Assembly: GCF_004123675.1 (NCBI RefSeq)
Contig: NZ_CP035417.1
Span: 3,091,501 to 3,155,500 of the forward strand
DNA: 64,000 bases
Source of the DNA: Leisingera sp. NJS204
GTDB lineage: Bacteria > Pseudomonadota > Alphaproteobacteria > Rhodobacterales > Rhodobacteraceae
Direction of reading: 5' to 3'
The translations under genes and the position numbers were made by a program. The notes under the pieces are model-generated. The model was not told the DNA's origin and did not search any database. It saw nothing but the letters and a program-made list of their open reading frames with translations. Each line of letters begins with the position of its first letter. Positions within the stretch are counted from its first letter, which is position 1. This document shows, piece by piece, positions 22,620-31,298 of the stretch.

Positions 22620-22710
22620 ACGAGCACTTGGAGCGGCACGAAAACGGGACACGTCCAGCGGGCAATCGAACCATTTACGTGTTTGAGCTGCTGCAGGCTC
22701 GGAGGCAACT

Positions 22711-24084
22711 TCATCCCAACACAGCTTGTACAGCCCGCAGCGCGGCTGCCACCACCTGATCAGCTTCCGCGCGGCTGAGACAGAACGGCGGCGCAAAGCC
22801 CAGGATATCCCCCTGCGGCATGGCGCGGGCGATGACCTTGTCCTGCTCCAGCAGTTTGGCCGAGATCTGCGGTCCGATCTTGTCTGCTGAATCAAAGAAA
22901 GTGCGGCTGCCCTTGTCCTTCACAAATTCCACGGCACACAGCATTCCCTCGCCGCGCACGTCGCCCACATTGGCGTGACCGGACAGTGCCTCTGCCATGG
23001 TGGCGTTCAGATAGGCGCCGGTCTCGCCTGCGTTCTGCACCAGGTTCAGCTCATCGATCAGCTTGAGGTTGGCAACACCCGCTGCCGCACCGATCGGGTG
23101 CGCCGAATAGGTCCAGCCGTGGCCGATCGGGCCGTTTTCATCGGTGCCCTGTTCCAGCACCTTCCAGACCTTGTCCGAAATGATGGAGCCGGACAGCGGC
23201 GCATAAGCCGAAGTGAGGCCCTTGGCGATGGTGATGATATCAGCCTCGATACCATAGTGATCCGAACCGAACATGCTGCCGAGACGGCCAAAGCCGGTGA
23301 CAACCTCATCCGCAACCAGCAGGATGTCGTGCTTCTTGAGCACCGCCTGAATGGCGGACCAGTAGCCTGCGGGCGGCGGTACGATGCCGCCGGTGCCCAG
23401 AACCGGCTCACCGATGAAGGCAGCGATTGTATCTGCGCCCTCACGCTCGATCAGTGCCTCCAGTTCGGCGGCGCAATGGGCGACGAACTGCTCCTCGGTC
23501 TGGTCCAGGTTGTTGCGGCGGAAATAGTACGGCGCCTCGGTGTGGATCACCTGTTCGATCGGCAGGTCGAACTTCTTATGGAACAGCTCCAGCCCGGTCA
23601 ATGAGCCGGTGACCAGCCCCGAGCCGTGATAGCCCCGCCAGCGGGAGATGATCTTTTTCTTTTCCGGGCGGCCCAGGATGTTGTTGTAGTACCAGATCAG
23701 CTTGACGTTGGTTTCATTGGCGTCCGAACCGCCGAGGCCGAAATAGACCTTGGACATGTTCGCAGGCGCCCGGTCCAGGATCATCTTGGACAATGTGATC
23801 GAGGCTTCGGTACCGTGGCCTACATAGGAATGATAATAAGCCAGTTCCTTGGCCTGATCCCCGATCGCCTCGGCGATTTCCTTGCGGCCATAGCCCACGT
23901 TCACGCAATAAAGACCGGCAAAGGCATCCAGCAGCTTGTTGCCGTCGCGGTCTTCGATGAAGACACCGGATGCGGTCTTGATCACCCGGTTCGGGCTTTC
24001 CCCGCGGGCGTGCTGGGCCAGATGAGTCGAGGGGTGGAAAAAATTCTCGCGGTCCCACTGGTCGAGTTGGTCGTTCTTCAGCAT
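22711..24084 (-). CDS. atf: Class III aminotransferase of ectoine catabolism (Atf)
   Basis: A 457-residue PLP enzyme of the omega-amino acid/pyruvate aminotransferase type. Signatures: ENFFHPSTHLAQH near the start, VYFGLGGSDANETNVKL, the ILLVADEVVTGFGRLG segment with the PLP-contacting Asp, and IITIAKGLTSAYAPLSGSI with the Schiff-base Lys. In the ectoine pathway it is assigned to removing the gamma-amino group of L-2,4-diaminobutyrate to give aspartate semialdehyde. ATG 24084 is preceded by AGAGGAAG; the frame opens further upstream without homology. It is the last gene of the operon, 28 bp after ssd. The remains of an HNH gene adjoin its stop directly. Confidence 0.88.
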   Translation of the reverse strand: MLKNDQLDQWDRENFFHPSTHLAQHARGESPNRVIKTASGVFIEDRDGNKLLDAFAGLYCVNVGYGRKEIAEAIGDQAKELAYYHSYVGHGTEASITLSKMILDRAPANMSKVYFGLGGSDANETNVKLIWYYNNILGRPEKKKIISRWRGYHGSGLVTGSLTGLELFHKKFDLPIEQVIHTEAPYYFRRNNLDQTEEQFVAHCAAELEALIEREGADTIAAFIGEPVLGTGGIVPPPAGYWSAIQAVLKKHDILLVADEVVTGFGRLGSMFGSDHYGIEADIITIAKGLTSAYAPLSGSIISDKVWKVLEQGTDENGPIGHGWTYSAHPIGAAAGVANLKLIDELNLVQNAGETGAYLNATMAEALSGHANVGDVRGEGMLCAVEFVKDKGSRTFFDSADKIGPQISAKLLEQDKVIARAMPQGDILGFAPPFCLSRAEADQVVAAALRAVQAVLG

Positions 24085-24112
24085 CGTTCTTCCTCTCTCT
24101 TGCCTGCGGGGC

Positions 24113-25588
24113 TCAGGCCCAGTCGCGGCATATGTACTTGATTTCGGTAAATTCTTCCATGCCCAGACGGGCGCCTTCGCGGCCAAGGCCGGATTGCTTG
24201 GTGCCGCCAAAGGGGATCGGCGCGCCGGTAACTTTGGTGCGGTTCACAGCAACCATGCCGTACTGCAGCGCCCGGCTGAGGCGGTAGATCCGGCGCGGGT
24301 CGTGGCTGTGGAGATAGGCCACCAGCCCGTACTCGCTGTCATTGGCCCGGGCCACCACTTCTTCCTCGGTATCGAAAGGGGTGACGGGCGCGACCGGGCC
24401 AAAGGTTTCCTCGGACATGATCAGCGCATCTGCGGGAACATCGGTCAGCACGGTGGGTTCATAAAACAACGGCCCAAGTGGGTGGCGCTTGCCGCCGCAA
24501 GCCAATGTTGCGCCCTTGGCCAGCGCATCCGCCACATGCTGCTCCTGCTTTTGCAGCGCCTTTTCGTTCATCAGCGGCCCGAGATCGCAGTCATCCATAC
24601 CTTTGCCGACGCTCAGTGCCTTGGCAGCCTCAATGAACTTCGCGCAGAACTCCGCATAGACCGGGCGTTCGACAAAGATCCGGTTGGCGCCCAGGCAGTC
24701 CTGACCGGAGGTGGCGAATTTCGCCTTGATCGCTTCATCCACCGCCTTGTCCAGATTACAGCCTTTGAAGACGATCACCGGCGCATGGCCGCCCAGCTCC
24801 ATCACCAGCCGCTTCACGGTGTCGGCCGACTGGCGGTACAGAAGCTTGCCGGTATTGGTGGAGCCGGTGAAGGATAGCGCCCGCACCCTTGTGTCGCGGG
24901 TCCAGGGTTCGACGATGGCAGGGGCATGGCCAGTCACCACGTTGAACACGCCTGCAGGGACGCCTGCACGCTCGGCCAGCTCCGCCAGCGCCAGCGCGCT
25001 GAACGGGGTCTCACCCGAAGGATGCGCCACCACGGTGCAGCCCGCCGCCAGCGCCGCCGCTGCTTTGCGGGTCAGCATGGCAGAGGGGAAGTTCCAGGGC
25101 GTGATCAACGCCGCCACGCCCACCGGCTCACGCCACAGTTCCACTTCGGCGTCGGGCAAATGGCTGGTCACGCCTTCGATGTTTGGGCGTTTGGCCTCTT
25201 CGGCGTAGAATTCCACAAAGGCGGCGCCATAGTCTATCTCGCCGCGCGCCTCGGAAAGGGGCTTGCCTTGTTCCAGCACCATGATGCGGGCAAGGTCTTC
25301 CTTGTGTTCCAGCTGCAACTCATACCAGCGCCGCAGGATGGCGGCGCGCTGCTGCGGCAAAAGACCTGCCCAGGCCGGGAAAGCTGCCTGCGCCGCGTCC
25401 ACGGCGGCACAGGATTCTTCTGCAGACAGACTGGCGACGTGGCCAAGTTCAGCACCATCCGCCGGATCGCTGACCGGGAAGGTTTCGCTGCTTACCGCGG
25501 CGCGCCACTTTCCATTTATGTAGGAAAATGAACGAACTAACGCCTTGTCAACAATGTCCGCGCGGGCAGAGAGAGCAGTCGCTGTCAT
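24113..25588 (-). CDS. ssd: NAD(P)-dependent semialdehyde dehydrogenase (Ssd)
   Basis: A 491-residue aldehyde dehydrogenase related to succinate-semialdehyde dehydrogenases. It has the ITPWNFPSAMLTRKAAAALA nucleotide-binding segment, the catalytic Glu in LVMELGGHAPVI, the catalytic Cys in GQDCLGANRI, and the terminal GGTKQSGLGREG. In this operon it is expected to oxidise aspartate semialdehyde, made by Atf, to aspartate. ATG 25588 has AGGAG ten bases upstream. A gap of 120 bp separates it from the SDR gene and contains a hairpin (AGCTGG/CCAGCT) that may lower read-through. Confidence 0.9.
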   Translation of the reverse strand: MTATALSARADIVDKALVRSFSYINGKWRAAVSSETFPVSDPADGAELGHVASLSAEESCAAVDAAQAAFPAWAGLLPQQRAAILRRWYELQLEHKEDLARIMVLEQGKPLSEARGEIDYGAAFVEFYAEEAKRPNIEGVTSHLPDAEVELWREPVGVAALITPWNFPSAMLTRKAAAALAAGCTVVAHPSGETPFSALALAELAERAGVPAGVFNVVTGHAPAIVEPWTRDTRVRALSFTGSTNTGKLLYRQSADTVKRLVMELGGHAPVIVFKGCNLDKAVDEAIKAKFATSGQDCLGANRIFVERPVYAEFCAKFIEAAKALSVGKGMDDCDLGPLMNEKALQKQEQHVADALAKGATLACGGKRHPLGPLFYEPTVLTDVPADALIMSEETFGPVAPVTPFDTEEEVVARANDSEYGLVAYLHSHDPRRIYRLSRALQYGMVAVNRTKVTGAPIPFGGTKQSGLGREGARLGMEEFTEIKYICRDWA

Positions 25589-25709
25589 GGAAGTTCTCCT
25601 GTGCTTTACAGGAGAGCTTGTCTGATGCTGACAGACGAAGTGTCTGAAGTTTCCTGAAACAGCAGAAGAAACAGCTGGCTTTTGCGCCAACCAGCTTGAT
25701 TTGAAGATA

Positions 25710-26495
25710 TCACCCGCCGGACGGGTTCATCTGCCGCTTGATGACGCCGGCTCCCATGAAGCCGCCATCGATCGGCAGCACAACTCCGCTGACGTAAGCG
25801 GCCCCGGAACTCAGGAGGAACTCCGCCGCAGCACCAACTTCATCCGGGGCTCCGTAGCGGTTGGCAGGAATACCGCTGCAATAGGCGGTTCTGGTCTCCG
25901 CGTCATGCATGCGGCTGACCAGCTCGGTCTCAATGGCGCCGGGTGCCATGGCATTGACCGTGATCCCTAGTTCGGCCAGCTCGACCGCCATAACCCGGGT
26001 CAATGCATGAACGCCCCCCTTGCTGGCCCCGTAAGCAGAGCGCCCGGTTCCTCCGCGTTCACCGGCGGCGGAGCCCATCAGCAGGATGCGGCCATAGCCT
26101 TGACCAGCCATCATCCGCGCCGCGCCGCGCGCGCACAGGAATGTCCCGGTCAAGTTGATGCCGATCAGCCGGTTCCAATCATCCAGCGAGGTGTCGAGGA
26201 TGGTTTTTTCCACACCGATCCCGGCGCAATGCGCCATTCCGTGCAGTGGGCCGCCAAATTGCTGAACCGCCGCGAACATCGCCTCGACGTCGGCTTCGCG
26301 GCTGATATCAGCCTCAATCGCCAAGGCTTCGGCGCCTGCATCGCGCAATTCGGAAGCCGTGGCTTCGGCTGTGCCCGCGTTGCGGTCCGCAATGACCAGT
26401 TTGGCACCGGCACCTGCAAGCCGACGGGCAATTGCCTGCCCGATCCCGCTTCCGCCGCCTGTTATCAGAATATTTTGCCCCGAAAACGTGCCCAT
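25710..26495 (-). CDS. Short-chain dehydrogenase/reductase inside the ectoine operon
   Basis: A 261-residue classical SDR: ILITGGGSGIGQAIARRLAG (cofactor loop), NAG-type motif HCAGIGVEK, catalytic Ser in LLMGSAAGERG, and YGASKGGVHALTRVMAVELA with Tyr and Lys. Asp in VIADRNA after beta-2 suggests NAD rather than NADP. It is not part of the best-known Ruegeria pomeroyi operon order, in which asnC is followed directly by ssd and atf. A role in oxidising or reducing an intermediate of hydroxyectoine breakdown is plausible but not shown. It is co-directional with its neighbours, 97 bp after asnC. Confidence 0.9.
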   Translation of the reverse strand: MGTFSGQNILITGGGSGIGQAIARRLAGAGAKLVIADRNAGTAEATASELRDAGAEALAIEADISREADVEAMFAAVQQFGGPLHGMAHCAGIGVEKTILDTSLDDWNRLIGINLTGTFLCARGAARMMAGQGYGRILLMGSAAGERGGTGRSAYGASKGGVHALTRVMAVELAELGITVNAMAPGAIETELVSRMHDAETRTAYCSGIPANRYGAPDEVGAAAEFLLSSGAAYVSGVVLPIDGGFMGAGVIKRQMNPSGG

Positions 26496-26592
26496 GCCGC
26501 AGCCTCCTCCACTCCTCTGACACCCAGCCTAACCTGCTGCCCGCAAGCTGTTTGGGTCTGCATACGACTGGATTCCACCTGAAACTGCCGTT

Positions 26593-27072
26593 TCAGTCCT
26601 GCCGCAGCAGAACATCCAGAGGCGGTGCGCCAGCCCCTTTTACAGGTTTGGTCACAACATAGGTGAAGTATCGGGAAAGTCCGATGCGGGCGTCCAGCAT
26701 CTCATCAATCAGCCGCTGGTAAGCATCGATGTCGCGGGTGACTATCTGCAGCAGATAGTCAAAGCCGCCTGCCAGCGCCCAGCAGGCGGTGACCTCGTCA
26801 TAGCGCTGCATCGCCGTTTCAAACGCGTGGAAACTGGCAGCGGTGTGGTCAGCAATCTCAGCGGCGACAAACACAGTCAGATGCGGCGCCAGTTTCTTGA
26901 GGTTGATGCGGGCGCCGTAGCCCTCAATCAGACCGGCCTGTTCCAGCTTTTTCAGCCGGTCCCAGCAGGGGGTCGGCGACAGGCCGATCCGGTCGGCCAG
27001 CGCGGCCTTGGTGATGCGGCCCTCGGTTGAGAGCACGCGCAGAATGTCGAGATCGCGCTGGTCCAGTTGCAT
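26593..27072 (-). CDS. asnC: Lrp/AsnC-family regulator of ectoine catabolism
   Basis: A 159-residue feast/famine regulator: an N-terminal helix-turn-helix (LDILRVLSTEGRITKAALAD, then RIGLSPTPCWDRLKKLE) and a RAM/AsnC ligand domain (about 70-150, with GGFDYLLQIVTRDIDAYQ). The embedded asnC gene is a fixed member of ectoine catabolic operons and is thought to respond to an intermediate such as 2,4-diaminobutyrate. It lies 12 bp after eutE. It may regulate the operon together with EnuR. Confidence 0.92.
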   Translation of the reverse strand: MQLDQRDLDILRVLSTEGRITKAALADRIGLSPTPCWDRLKKLEQAGLIEGYGARINLKKLAPHLTVFVAAEIADHTAASFHAFETAMQRYDEVTACWALAGGFDYLLQIVTRDIDAYQRLIDEMLDARIGLSRYFTYVVTKPVKGAGAPPLDVLLRQD

Positions 27073-27084
27073 AGGCTTGCCCTA

Positions 27085-28077
27085 TCAGGCGCCGGTGACG
27101 CCGACAACTGCCACACAGTCACCGGATTTGATCAGGCCGGGGAAATGGCGGCTGATCACCAGCCCCGCGCGGCGGGCGCGGTATTCCACCGGCCGCTGCC
27201 CGGTGCGGTCGAGCGGCCACACACGGGCCACGAGATCCCCCTTGGCAACTGTTTCGCCCAAATCGGCCATCATCTCATAAAGGCCGTCGCCTTCGCTGAA
27301 CAGGAAGCAGTCGTCATCCGGCATCGTCAGGTTCACGGTCTCTTCCAGCTGCATCTCCCCCTGCAGGATGCCGAAGTGGATCAGCACATTGCGCAGCCCC
27401 TTCTTGGCGATGGCATTGCTGCGCGCGGAGGACGATCCGCCGCCGCCCAGCTCCGTGGTGACCAGAACTTTGCCCATTTCCTCGACCGCGGTGTCATACA
27501 TGCCGCCGCTGTCGATCTCCAAAAGCTCCACCGAATAAGGCGCGTTGAACGCCTTCATCGCGGCAAAGCAGGCCTCCTGCGCAGCCTTGTCCTCCAGGAT
27601 ATGCGCCGCGGCAAAAGGCACGAAATCCAGCGTTTTGCCGCCAGAGTGGAAGTCCACCGCCAGATCCGCCATCGGCAAAAGCGTGCGCTGGAAATAATCG
27701 GCGATCTTCTCGGTCACGGTGCCGTCGGGCCGGCCCGGGAACGACCGGTTCATATTGCCCTTGTCGATCGGCGAGGTGCGGGTGCCGGCCCGGAATGCCG
27801 GATAGTTGAAGGCCGGCACAATGATCAGCCGCCCGGTCACATCCTCTGCCGCCGTCGTGGCAGCCAGCTCGTGCAGGGCAATCGGGCCTTCATACTCGTC
27901 GCCGTGGTTGGCGCCAGTCAGCAGCGCCGTCGGCCCCTCGCCGTTCTTGATCACCGTCAGCGGGATCATCACTGATCCCCAGGCCGAGTCATCCCGGCTG
28001 TAGGGCAGTTTCAGAAATCCGTGATGCACGCCGTCCTGATCCAGCGCGATGGTGGGGGAAATCGGGTTTGCCTTCAT
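27085..28077 (-). CDS. eutE: N-acetyl-L-2,4-diaminobutyrate deacetylase (EutE/DoeB)
   Basis: A 330-residue zinc amidohydrolase of the succinylglutamate desuccinylase/aspartoacylase family. Zinc ligands are visible in TGANHGDEYEG (His and Glu) and VDFHSGG (His), with FPGRPDGTVTEKIADYF between. It removes acetate from N-alpha-acetyl-diaminobutyrate produced by ectoine hydrolase. The DoeB assignment comes from both family and position directly after eutD (3-bp gap). ATG 28077 begins the conserved N-terminus. Confidence 0.92.
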   Translation of the reverse strand: MKANPISPTIALDQDGVHHGFLKLPYSRDDSAWGSVMIPLTVIKNGEGPTALLTGANHGDEYEGPIALHELAATTAAEDVTGRLIIVPAFNYPAFRAGTRTSPIDKGNMNRSFPGRPDGTVTEKIADYFQRTLLPMADLAVDFHSGGKTLDFVPFAAAHILEDKAAQEACFAAMKAFNAPYSVELLEIDSGGMYDTAVEEMGKVLVTTELGGGGSSSARSNAIAKKGLRNVLIHFGILQGEMQLEETVNLTMPDDDCFLFSEGDGLYEMMADLGETVAKGDLVARVWPLDRTGQRPVEYRARRAGLVISRHFPGLIKSGDCVAVVGVTGA

Positions 28078-28080
28078 GGG

Positions 28081-29268
28081 TCAGTCCTTAACGAACATTT
28101 TGCGCGGCACATCCGACAGGCACTCCGGCCCGTCCACCCCGATGCGGATGCTTTCAGTGATCTCGAAACCCCAATCCTCCATCCAGAGGCCGGTCATGAA
28201 GTGGAAGGTCATGTTTTCTTCCAGAACGGTGGTGTCGCCCGGACGCAGCGACATGGTGCGCTCGCCCCAGTCCGGCGGGTAGCTGACGCCGATCGGATAG
28301 CCGGTGCGGTTATCCTTTTCGATGCCGTATTTCTTCAGCACCTTGAAGAACGCCTTGGCAATGTCCTCGCAAGTATTGCCGGTTTTTGCCATTTCCAGAC
28401 CCGCTTCCATGCCTTCCAGCACCGCCTTTTCCGCGTCAAGAAAGGTCTGTGTCGGCTTGCCTAGAAACACCGTGCGCGACAACGGGCAGTGGTAGCGGTG
28501 CACAACACCAGCGATTTCAAAGAAAGTACCCTCGCCGGATTTCATCGGCAGATCGTCCCAGGTCAGATGCGGCGCGGCTGCATCCGGTCCTGACGGCAGC
28601 AGCGGCACGATGGCGGGATAGTCGCCGCCAAAGCCCAGACCCTCGTCATAACGCAGGGCGGCGTCATAGATATCTGCCACCAGATCGCATTTGCGCATCC
28701 CTGGCTCAACCTTGTCGAAAATCCGCTGATGCATGCGCTCGACGATCTTGCCGGCCTGGCGCATATAGGCGAGTTCAGCCTCGGATTTCACCGCGCGCTG
28801 CCAGTTGACCAGCGCGTTGGTGTTGGCAAAACGGGCATTCGGCAGATGCGCCTGCAGGGAGGCATAGGCAGCTGCGGTAAAATAGTAGTTGTCCATTTCA
28901 ACGCCGATAGTGCCGCCGTCCAGCCCGCGATCCGCCAGCTGCGCCGACAGGTAATCCATCGGGTGGCGGTCAGTCGATTGCACGTAATGGTCCGGATAGC
29001 CAATGATACTGGCGGGGGCCATGAAGCAGGTGCGCAAAGCGCCATTGGCATCCTGGCCGCGGCCGTACCAGAGCGGCTCACCCTCGAGGCTCAGCACGAC
29101 GCATTGATGGACATAGAAGGACCAGCCGTCATAGCCGGTCAGCCAGTTCATGTTCGAAGGATCCGTGACGATCAGAAGGTCGATGCCGCGGCGGGCCATC
29201 TCGGACCGGGTTTTGTCTATACGCGCCTGGTATTCGGAGCGGGAGAAATACAGCTTGGGGTCTGCCAT
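28081..29268 (-). CDS. eutD: Ectoine hydrolase (EutD/DoeA)
   Basis: A 395-residue protein of the M24 aminopeptidase/creatinase fold, the family of ectoine hydrolase DoeA, which opens the ectoine ring to N-acetyl-diaminobutyrate. N-terminal creatinase-like domain: MNWLTGYDGWSFYVHQCVVL. C-terminal pita-bread domain: GFGGDYPAIVPLLPSG, EGTFFEIAGVVHRYHCPLSR, and ENMTFHFMTGLWMEDWGFE. Length agrees with characterised DoeA. The start is ATG 29268; the open frame begins further upstream without homology. It is followed directly by eutE. Confidence 0.92.
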   Translation of the reverse strand: MADPKLYFSRSEYQARIDKTRSEMARRGIDLLIVTDPSNMNWLTGYDGWSFYVHQCVVLSLEGEPLWYGRGQDANGALRTCFMAPASIIGYPDHYVQSTDRHPMDYLSAQLADRGLDGGTIGVEMDNYYFTAAAYASLQAHLPNARFANTNALVNWQRAVKSEAELAYMRQAGKIVERMHQRIFDKVEPGMRKCDLVADIYDAALRYDEGLGFGGDYPAIVPLLPSGPDAAAPHLTWDDLPMKSGEGTFFEIAGVVHRYHCPLSRTVFLGKPTQTFLDAEKAVLEGMEAGLEMAKTGNTCEDIAKAFFKVLKKYGIEKDNRTGYPIGVSYPPDWGERTMSLRPGDTTVLEENMTFHFMTGLWMEDWGFEITESIRIGVDGPECLSDVPRKMFVKD

Positions 29269-29287
29269 ATGCGTGGTTCCTGGTTGA

Positions 29288-30280
29288 TCAGCTGGTGAAA
29301 GTGGCGCCTGCCCCCGCCGCATCTGCGCGGGAGCCTGCAAGGGTTGCGATGGCGGTGTCCTGAACGCCGGTGCCGGTCAGGTCGGCAATGATCAGATCAC
29401 TGTCCGCCTGGCGCCCGGCGGCCTTGCCTGAAGTGACATCTCCCAGTTCGGTGAAACTGCGGTCATTTGCGATCAGCCCCGCCCCGATGGCACTGCGCAG
29501 CTCGCCCTTGACGGCACACTGCGCCTGGCTGTCAGGCACGTATAAGTCTGCCTTGGCCAGGCAAGCGGGGTCCAATTCACACTTGTGCTCCTGATCCGAC
29601 CCCATGGCGATGACCAATTGGCCAGGCCGCAACCACTCCGCTTGGATCACGGGGTCAGCAGCGGGGGTGGTGGTGACCACAATGTCAGCTGACAATACTG
29701 CCTCTCCGATGTCAGTGCTGGCCGAGATTTCCAGCCCAAGCTCTTCGCGCAGGATTGCAGCAGCGGCCTCAGCCCTGGTGCTGTCCCGCGCCCAGATGAC
29801 GGCGCTTTTGATTTCGCGCACCAGGGTCATCGCCTTCAGCTGCATCTTCGCCTGCACGCCCGCGCCAATGATGCACACACGCGCGGCATCCTCCCGCGCC
29901 AAATGGCGCGCCGCAACCGCCCCGGCGGCGGCGGTACGCACGTCGGTAAGGTAGCCATTGTCCAAAAGCAGCGCCTCCAAAAGGCCGGTCTTGCTGGAAA
30001 ACACCACCATCAGTCCCGTGGTGCTGGGCAGCCCAAGCTTGGGGTTATCGAAAAACCCCGGGCTCATCTTCATCGCAAAGCTGCCGATCCCCGGCACATA
30101 GGCGGTTTTGACGCAGACCTCGCCGTTATGATCCGGCACAGGCAGCGTCATGATCGGCGGCATCACCACCTTGCCCCCGGCCAGCGTGGTAAAGCCCTGC
30201 TCAATGCAATCCACTGCATCGCCGTCCAGTGGCACCAAATCGCGCAGCTCCGTCTCAGTCAGGATCTTGATGTCAGGCAT
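29288..30280 (-). CDS. eutC: Ornithine cyclodeaminase-like protein EutC
   Basis: A 330-residue member of the ornithine cyclodeaminase/mu-crystallin family: KTAYVPGIGSFAMKMSPGFF with the substrate-binding Lys region, GLMVVFSSKTGLLEALLLDNG, and the NAD loop VCIIGAGVQAKMQLKAM. EutC works with EutA and EutB in converting hydroxyectoine toward the ectoine branch. Its start overlaps the end of eutB by about eight bases, implying coupled translation. The exact step catalysed is not settled in the literature I know. Confidence 0.9.
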   Translation of the reverse strand: MPDIKILTETELRDLVPLDGDAVDCIEQGFTTLAGGKVVMPPIMTLPVPDHNGEVCVKTAYVPGIGSFAMKMSPGFFDNPKLGLPSTTGLMVVFSSKTGLLEALLLDNGYLTDVRTAAAGAVAARHLAREDAARVCIIGAGVQAKMQLKAMTLVREIKSAVIWARDSTRAEAAAAILREELGLEISASTDIGEAVLSADIVVTTTPAADPVIQAEWLRPGQLVIAMGSDQEHKCELDPACLAKADLYVPDSQAQCAVKGELRSAIGAGLIANDRSFTELGDVTSGKAAGRQADSDLIIADLTGTGVQDTAIATLAGSRADAAGAGATFTS

Positions 30281-31280
30281 CTGCGCCCCCCTTGGTTTCG
30301 GCCGCCACGTCGACATCTTCTCCGTTGATGATGCGTTTGTGCAGCGCCATGTCGATGTTCTGACCACTGACCAATGAGACGCAGCAGCCCAGATTTTCGA
30401 TCTTGCCCGCCAGCAGGGCAGCGATGCCAACGCTGCCGGAACCTTCGATCACCTGGCGTTCTTCGAAATACGCGTGGCGGATGGCGGCGGCAATTTCCGT
30501 CTCGGAAACCAGCACCACATCATCGACAAAAGCCTTGGTCATTTCAAAGGTATAGGCATTATCCAGCCCGATGCCACCACCCAGAGAATCCGCAAGCGTG
30601 GCTTTTTCTTCTACCAGGACCGGTTTGCCGGCCTGCAGGCATTCATACATCGCCGCGCCGCGTTCCATCGAGATGCCGATAACACGGATCGCCGGATTTG
30701 CCGCCTTCATCACCATCGCCACGCCGGAAATCAGCCCGCCGCCGGACAGCGGCACCAGCACAGTGTCCAGATCCGGCGCCTGTTCCAGCATTTCCAGCGC
30801 CACGGTGCTTTGGCCCGCGATGATGTCGCGGTGGTCAAATGGCGGCAGCATGGTCATGCCGTCCGCCACCAGCCTGTCGACCTCAACCTGGGCATCGTCC
30901 TGCGAGCGGCCCGCAATGCGCACTTCGGCGCCGTGGGATTTGATGCCCTCGATCTTGTTTTGCGGCACCAGCTCCGACATGCAGATGATGCAGCGCACCC
31001 CGGCCTGCGCCGCGGCATAGGCCAGCCCGCGCCCGTGGTTGCCGGTGGAGACGCCAACAACCCCCGCCGCGCGCTGTTCATCGGTCAGCGACAAGACCGC
31101 GTTGGTGGCGCCGCGCAGTTTGAAACTGCCGGTGATCTGGGTGCTTTCCAGCTTCAACGAAACCTCTCCGCCGCAAAGCGCGCTGAGAGAGGGCGAAGGT
31201 ACCAGTGCCGTCTGCCGGATTTTCCCGCCGATCCGCGCCCGGGCCTGATAGCTGTCCTGAAGGGTGATTTTGTCAGTCAT
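30273..31280 (-). CDS. eutB: Threonine dehydratase-like PLP protein EutB
   Basis: A 335-residue fold-type II PLP enzyme. The Schiff-base Lys is in TGSFKLRGATNA; the phosphate loop is LSGGGLISGV and a VSTGNHGRGLAYAA asparagine loop is present. It resembles serine/threonine dehydratases and is annotated in the family as hydroxyectoine utilisation dehydratase; removal of the hydroxyl group as water is the expected chemistry. It has 18 bp to eutA upstream and overlaps eutC downstream. The N-terminal ATG 31280 matches family length. Confidence 0.92.
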   Translation of the reverse strand: MTDKITLQDSYQARARIGGKIRQTALVPSPSLSALCGGEVSLKLESTQITGSFKLRGATNAVLSLTDEQRAAGVVGVSTGNHGRGLAYAAAQAGVRCIICMSELVPQNKIEGIKSHGAEVRIAGRSQDDAQVEVDRLVADGMTMLPPFDHRDIIAGQSTVALEMLEQAPDLDTVLVPLSGGGLISGVAMVMKAANPAIRVIGISMERGAAMYECLQAGKPVLVEEKATLADSLGGGIGLDNAYTFEMTKAFVDDVVLVSETEIAAAIRHAYFEERQVIEGSGSVGIAALLAGKIENLGCCVSLVSGQNIDMALHKRIINGEDVDVAAETKGGADA

Positions 31281-31298
31281 TGGATCTGTTTAGCCTAT

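Larger units (their letters stand above)
21354..22650 (+). mobile_element. IS3-family insertion sequence (~1.3 kb)
   Basis: Terminal inverted repeats can be read at both ends: GTCGCGGTTTGATGCCGCTCC on the left against GTCCCGTTTTCGTGCCGCTCC on the right strand (16 of 21). The palindromic flank ACGT on both sides may be a 4-bp target duplication; because it is palindromic the exact boundary is ambiguous by 1-2 bp, and the conventional TG/CA ends would be 21353 and 22651. It carries orfA and a frameshifted orfB. Confidence 0.85.
21088..22710 (-). pseudogene. HNH nuclease gene split by an IS3-family insertion
   Basis: Two minus-strand segments, 22652-22710 and 21088-21353, join in frame once the insertion and one ACGT copy are removed: the reading passes from RKWFDCPLDV into QEDENGCW. 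The downstream part has the HNH pattern of phage-type nucleases: MVRHRCGNELCCRPEHLVEG followed by SAADNKRDDW, giving the metal-binding Cys and His residues. About 100 codons are recovered. No start codon is found before the sequence meets the end of the aminotransferase gene at 22711, so the 5' end was probably lost already. It is not expected to be functional. Confidence 0.75.

Noticed and set aside
22569-22895. 108-codon minus-strand frame crossing the IS right end and the atf end
   Set aside because: It is a chance fusion of the antisense IS end, the HNH remnant and an out-of-frame part of atf; only the HNH remnant is meaningful.
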